This document shows, one piece after another, positions 61,983 to 64,000 of a stretch of 64,000 bases of DNA (position 1 is the stretch's first letter; each line of letters starts with the position of its first letter). A program made the translations under genes and the position numbers. The DNA is taken from NCBI GenBank assembly GCA_004963905.1, contig SUGL01000016.1, forward strand, positions 1-64,000. Reading direction: 5' to 3'. The notes under the pieces are model-generated. The model was not told the origin of the DNA and did no database searches. It saw only the letters and a list, made by a program, of their open reading frames with translations. The stretch is from Mesorhizobium sp. (lineage in GTDB: Bacteria; Pseudomonadota; Alphaproteobacteria; Rhizobiales; Rhizobiaceae).

Positions 61983-64000
61983 AGTCTATCGCCGCAAGGA
62001 CGCGCTCGGGTGAAAGCGGCAGTTCCGTGAGCTCGGTGCCCAAGGCGTTGTTGACGGCGTTGACCACCGCCGCCGCCACCGGAATCGTCGCAATCTCCCC
62101 AACGGCCTTGGCGCCGAAGGGGCCGGTGGGCTCACCCTCTTCGACGAGCAGCACGCGTATCGGCGGCATCTCGGGCGCATTGGCCAGCGTGTAGCGGCTG
62201 AAACTGTCACCGCGCATCCGGCCCGTGGCGCGATCGATTGCGACGTCCTCATACAGCGCGTAGCCGATGCCGATCTGGATCCCCCCGTGGATCTGGCCCT
62301 CCACCAGCATCGGGTTGATCGCCCGCCCGACGTCATGAACGGCGAGATAGTCGGTCACCTTCACGCGACCGGTGAGCCTGTCGACCTCGACCTCCGCGAA
62401 ATGCGCCGCATACGAGCCTGGATTGGCCTGGGCGCGATAGGTTTCGGTCGCCGCCGGCAGTTCGATCCCGCGGCTGACCAAGCGGGCAGCGAGGTCCACG
62501 AGCGCGATGCCGGCGTCGTCTGGGCGACGCGCGGCGCCAGCTTCCAGGCGCAAATCATCAGCCGGCGTGTTCAGTTCCAAACCGGCGGCTGCGCGGATCG
62601 ACCTTGCAAGGCCGACGCCGGCGCGACGGATGGCTTCCCCGCAGATATAGGTCATGCGGCTGGCCCGCGTGCCGAGGTCGTAGGGACAGGTGTCGGTATC
62701 GGCGGGAACGATGACGATGTCGCGCGCCTTTAACCCCAGCGTCTCGGCCGCGATCTGCGCCAGCGTGGTGTCGGCCCCGCAACCGAGATCATGGAGCGCG
62801 CAGACGAGTTCGGCCCGCCCGTCCGGCAACAGCCTCAACGAGGCCGTGGTTTCTTCATGGAACCCGGGATAACAGCCATTGATGTGAGTAGCCGAGGCGA
62901 CTCCGACTCCCCGTCGCCACCGCCCTCGCTCAACGCCCTTCTGGCAGCGTCCGGCCCAGCCGAACGCCTCGGCGCCGCGCGCCAAACACTCTCTGCCGCG
63001 GGCATTGCCAAGGTCGAGCCCCTGCCAAGGTTCAATCGCGCCCGGGCCGACGAGGTTTCTCTGGCGCAGGGCCACCGGATCCATTCCCATCCGGCGGGCT
63101 GCTATATCCAGAGAGATTTCCGCTATCGTGTGAATTTGCGGCGAGCCATAGCCGCGGAAAGCGCCTGCCGGCACGGTGTTCGTATAGACGGCGCGGCCGC
63201 TATAGCGCTCCGCCGGAACGTCATAGAGCCGCACCAGCCGCTGAAGCATCGAACCGGGCAGATAATTGCCGCCGGTGCAGTAGGCGCCGATGTCGACGAG
63301 CGTCTCGGTTTCGCGCGCCAGGATGCGGCCGTCGGAGCTGAATGCGATCCGCATCCGCCCCGTGACGCTGGAGCGCGTGCGGGTCGCGGTGAATGTCTCA
63401 TTCCGGTCGTAGCGAATGATGACCGGCCGGCCGAGCTTCAGGGCGAAGAAGGCGCACAGAGGGTCGAGGATCGGCTCCGCCTTTCCTCCGAACGAGCCGC
63501 CTATCGGGGTCTTTTGCACCCTTATCTTCTCGGAAGGCAGGCCGAGCGCCTGGCCGACGACCGCCTGAACGGCAAAGACGCTCTGGCACGGCGACAGGAT
63601 CAGAATGCGACCGTCCGGCTCGGGCCTGGCGATACAGGCATGGGTCTCCACCGCGCAATGATGACTGCGCGGGGTCGTGACGCGGGTTTCGACGATCAGA
63701 TCCGCGGCGGCGAAGCCAGCCTCCGGATCGCCGTGCACGAAAGTCTCGCCGGCTACGGGATTCAAGAACGTCGGGGTATCGTCCTCCCGCAACGGCAGTC
63801 CGGCGTGACCCAGCGCGACTTCGGGATCGAAGATGGCAGGAAGGTCCGCATAGTCGACCTCGATCAGCCGCGCGGCATGGCGCGCGATTTCTTCCGTATC
63901 CGCAACGACCGCCGCCACTCGATCGCCCACGTGGCGAACGATTTGCGGAAACATCTGTTCGTCCGCCAGCGCCTTCTGACCGGAAAACCATATCGAGCTG
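61981..64000 (-). CDS. xanthine dehydrogenase-family molybdenum-binding subunit (partial)
   Basis: At least 672 residues; the coding frame runs through the right edge of the window, so the N-terminus is missing. It is the Mo-cofactor subunit of a molybdenum hydroxylase. Motifs include PIGGSFGGKAEP, DTDTCPYDLGTRASRMT (typical of 4-hydroxybenzoyl-CoA reductase-like and related members) and the active-site glutamate in PFGAKAVGE. The substrate is not determinable. It converges with mogA. Confidence 0.88.
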   Translation of the reverse strand, partial: SSIWFSGQKALADEQMFPQIVRHVGDRVAAVVADTEEIARHAARLIEVDYADLPAIFDPEVALGHAGLPLREDDTPTFLNPVAGETFVHGDPEAGFAAADLIVETRVTTPRSHHCAVETHACIARPEPDGRILILSPCQSVFAVQAVVGQALGLPSEKIRVQKTPIGGSFGGKAEPILDPLCAFFALKLGRPVIIRYDRNETFTATRTRSSVTGRMRIAFSSDGRILARETETLVDIGAYCTGGNYLPGSMLQRLVRLYDVPAERYSGRAVYTNTVPAGAFRGYGSPQIHTIAEISLDIAARRMGMDPVALRQRNLVGPGAIEPWQGLDLGNARGRECLARGAEAFGWAGRCQKGVERGRWRRGVGVASATHINGCYPGFHEETTASLRLLPDGRAELVCALHDLGCGADTTLAQIAAETLGLKARDIVIVPADTDTCPYDLGTRASRMTYICGEAIRRAGVGLARSIRAAAGLELNTPADDLRLEAGAARRPDDAGIALVDLAARLVSRGIELPAATETYRAQANPGSYAAHFAEVEVDRLTGRVKVTDYLAVHDVGRAINPMLVEGQIHGGIQIGIGYALYEDVAIDRATGRMRGDSFSRYTLANAPEMPPIRVLLVEEGEPTGPFGAKAVGEIATIPVAAAVVNAVNNALGTELTELPLSPERVLAAID

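Noticed and set aside
1..64000. CRISPR arrays, tRNA or rRNA genes, prophage or conjugation genes
   Set aside because: No regularly spaced direct repeats, cloverleaf sequences or phage/transfer proteins were recognised. The repeated elements are dispersed palindromes.

Overview
The window is high-GC DNA from an alphaproteobacterium, most likely of the Mesorhizobium/Phyllobacteriaceae type. This rests on codon bias, RIME-like palindromic intergenic elements, an FtrABCD iron system and FixK/FNR-type promoter architecture; the genus is an inference. Nearly everything in it concerns life with little or no oxygen. No tRNA, rRNA, CRISPR array or intact insertion sequence was seen.

Region 1 (1-30.6 kb) is a stress and fermentation island. 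It holds Hsp20, DUF2267, a COG1926 phosphoribosyltransferase, a pyridoxamine-oxidase-like flavoprotein, an MgtC/DUF4010 membrane protein, a complete arginine deiminase operon (arcDABC), a SHOCT protein, an MFS carrier, an alpha/beta hydrolase, a solo GroEL, a P2-type cation ATPase, three tandem-type universal stress proteins, a cytochrome c, a PHA synthase with phasin, a flavin reductase, ChaB, several small orphans, a PhoU/DUF47-like protein paired with a PPDK that lacks its PEP-binding barrel, and a host-attachment-type protein. Short 5-4-5 dyads of the form TTGAY-N4-RTCAA lie in front of most transcription units. I count 13 exact and 7 imperfect copies in the window. This is a dense FNR/FixK-type regulon whose content resembles the mycobacterial DosR dormancy regulon.

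Region 2 (30.6-37 kb) is a sulfide/persulfide unit: a BigR/SqrR-type ArsR repressor diverges from a type I sulfide:quinone oxidoreductase, a DUF2892 membrane protein and an RND efflux pair.

Region 3 (37-50.7 kb) is anaerobic nitrate respiration: narK (double-length fusion), narG, narH, narJ, narI, a PpiC-type isomerase, a small orphan, moeA, DUF2478 and a small membrane protein on the minus strand. A Crp/Fnr-family activator gene diverges from narK around one FNR box.

Region 4 (50.9-55.2 kb) is an FtrABCD ferrous-iron uptake operon, with the ftrD N-terminus apparently damaged, facing nnrS (nitric-oxide-related). Region 5 (55.5-61.9 kb) holds DUF2249, ubiX and ubiD on one strand and a DUF6455-like gene with ubiT, ubiU and ubiV on the other. 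This is the O2-independent ubiquinone hydroxylation set, which would supply quinone to the nitrate reductase. mogA and a molybdenum hydroxylase large subunit, cut by the window edge, follow. Molybdenum cofactor genes (moeA, mogA), quinone supply, iron uptake and a redox sink (PHA) thus surround nitrate reductase and arginine fermentation in one coherent low-oxygen module.
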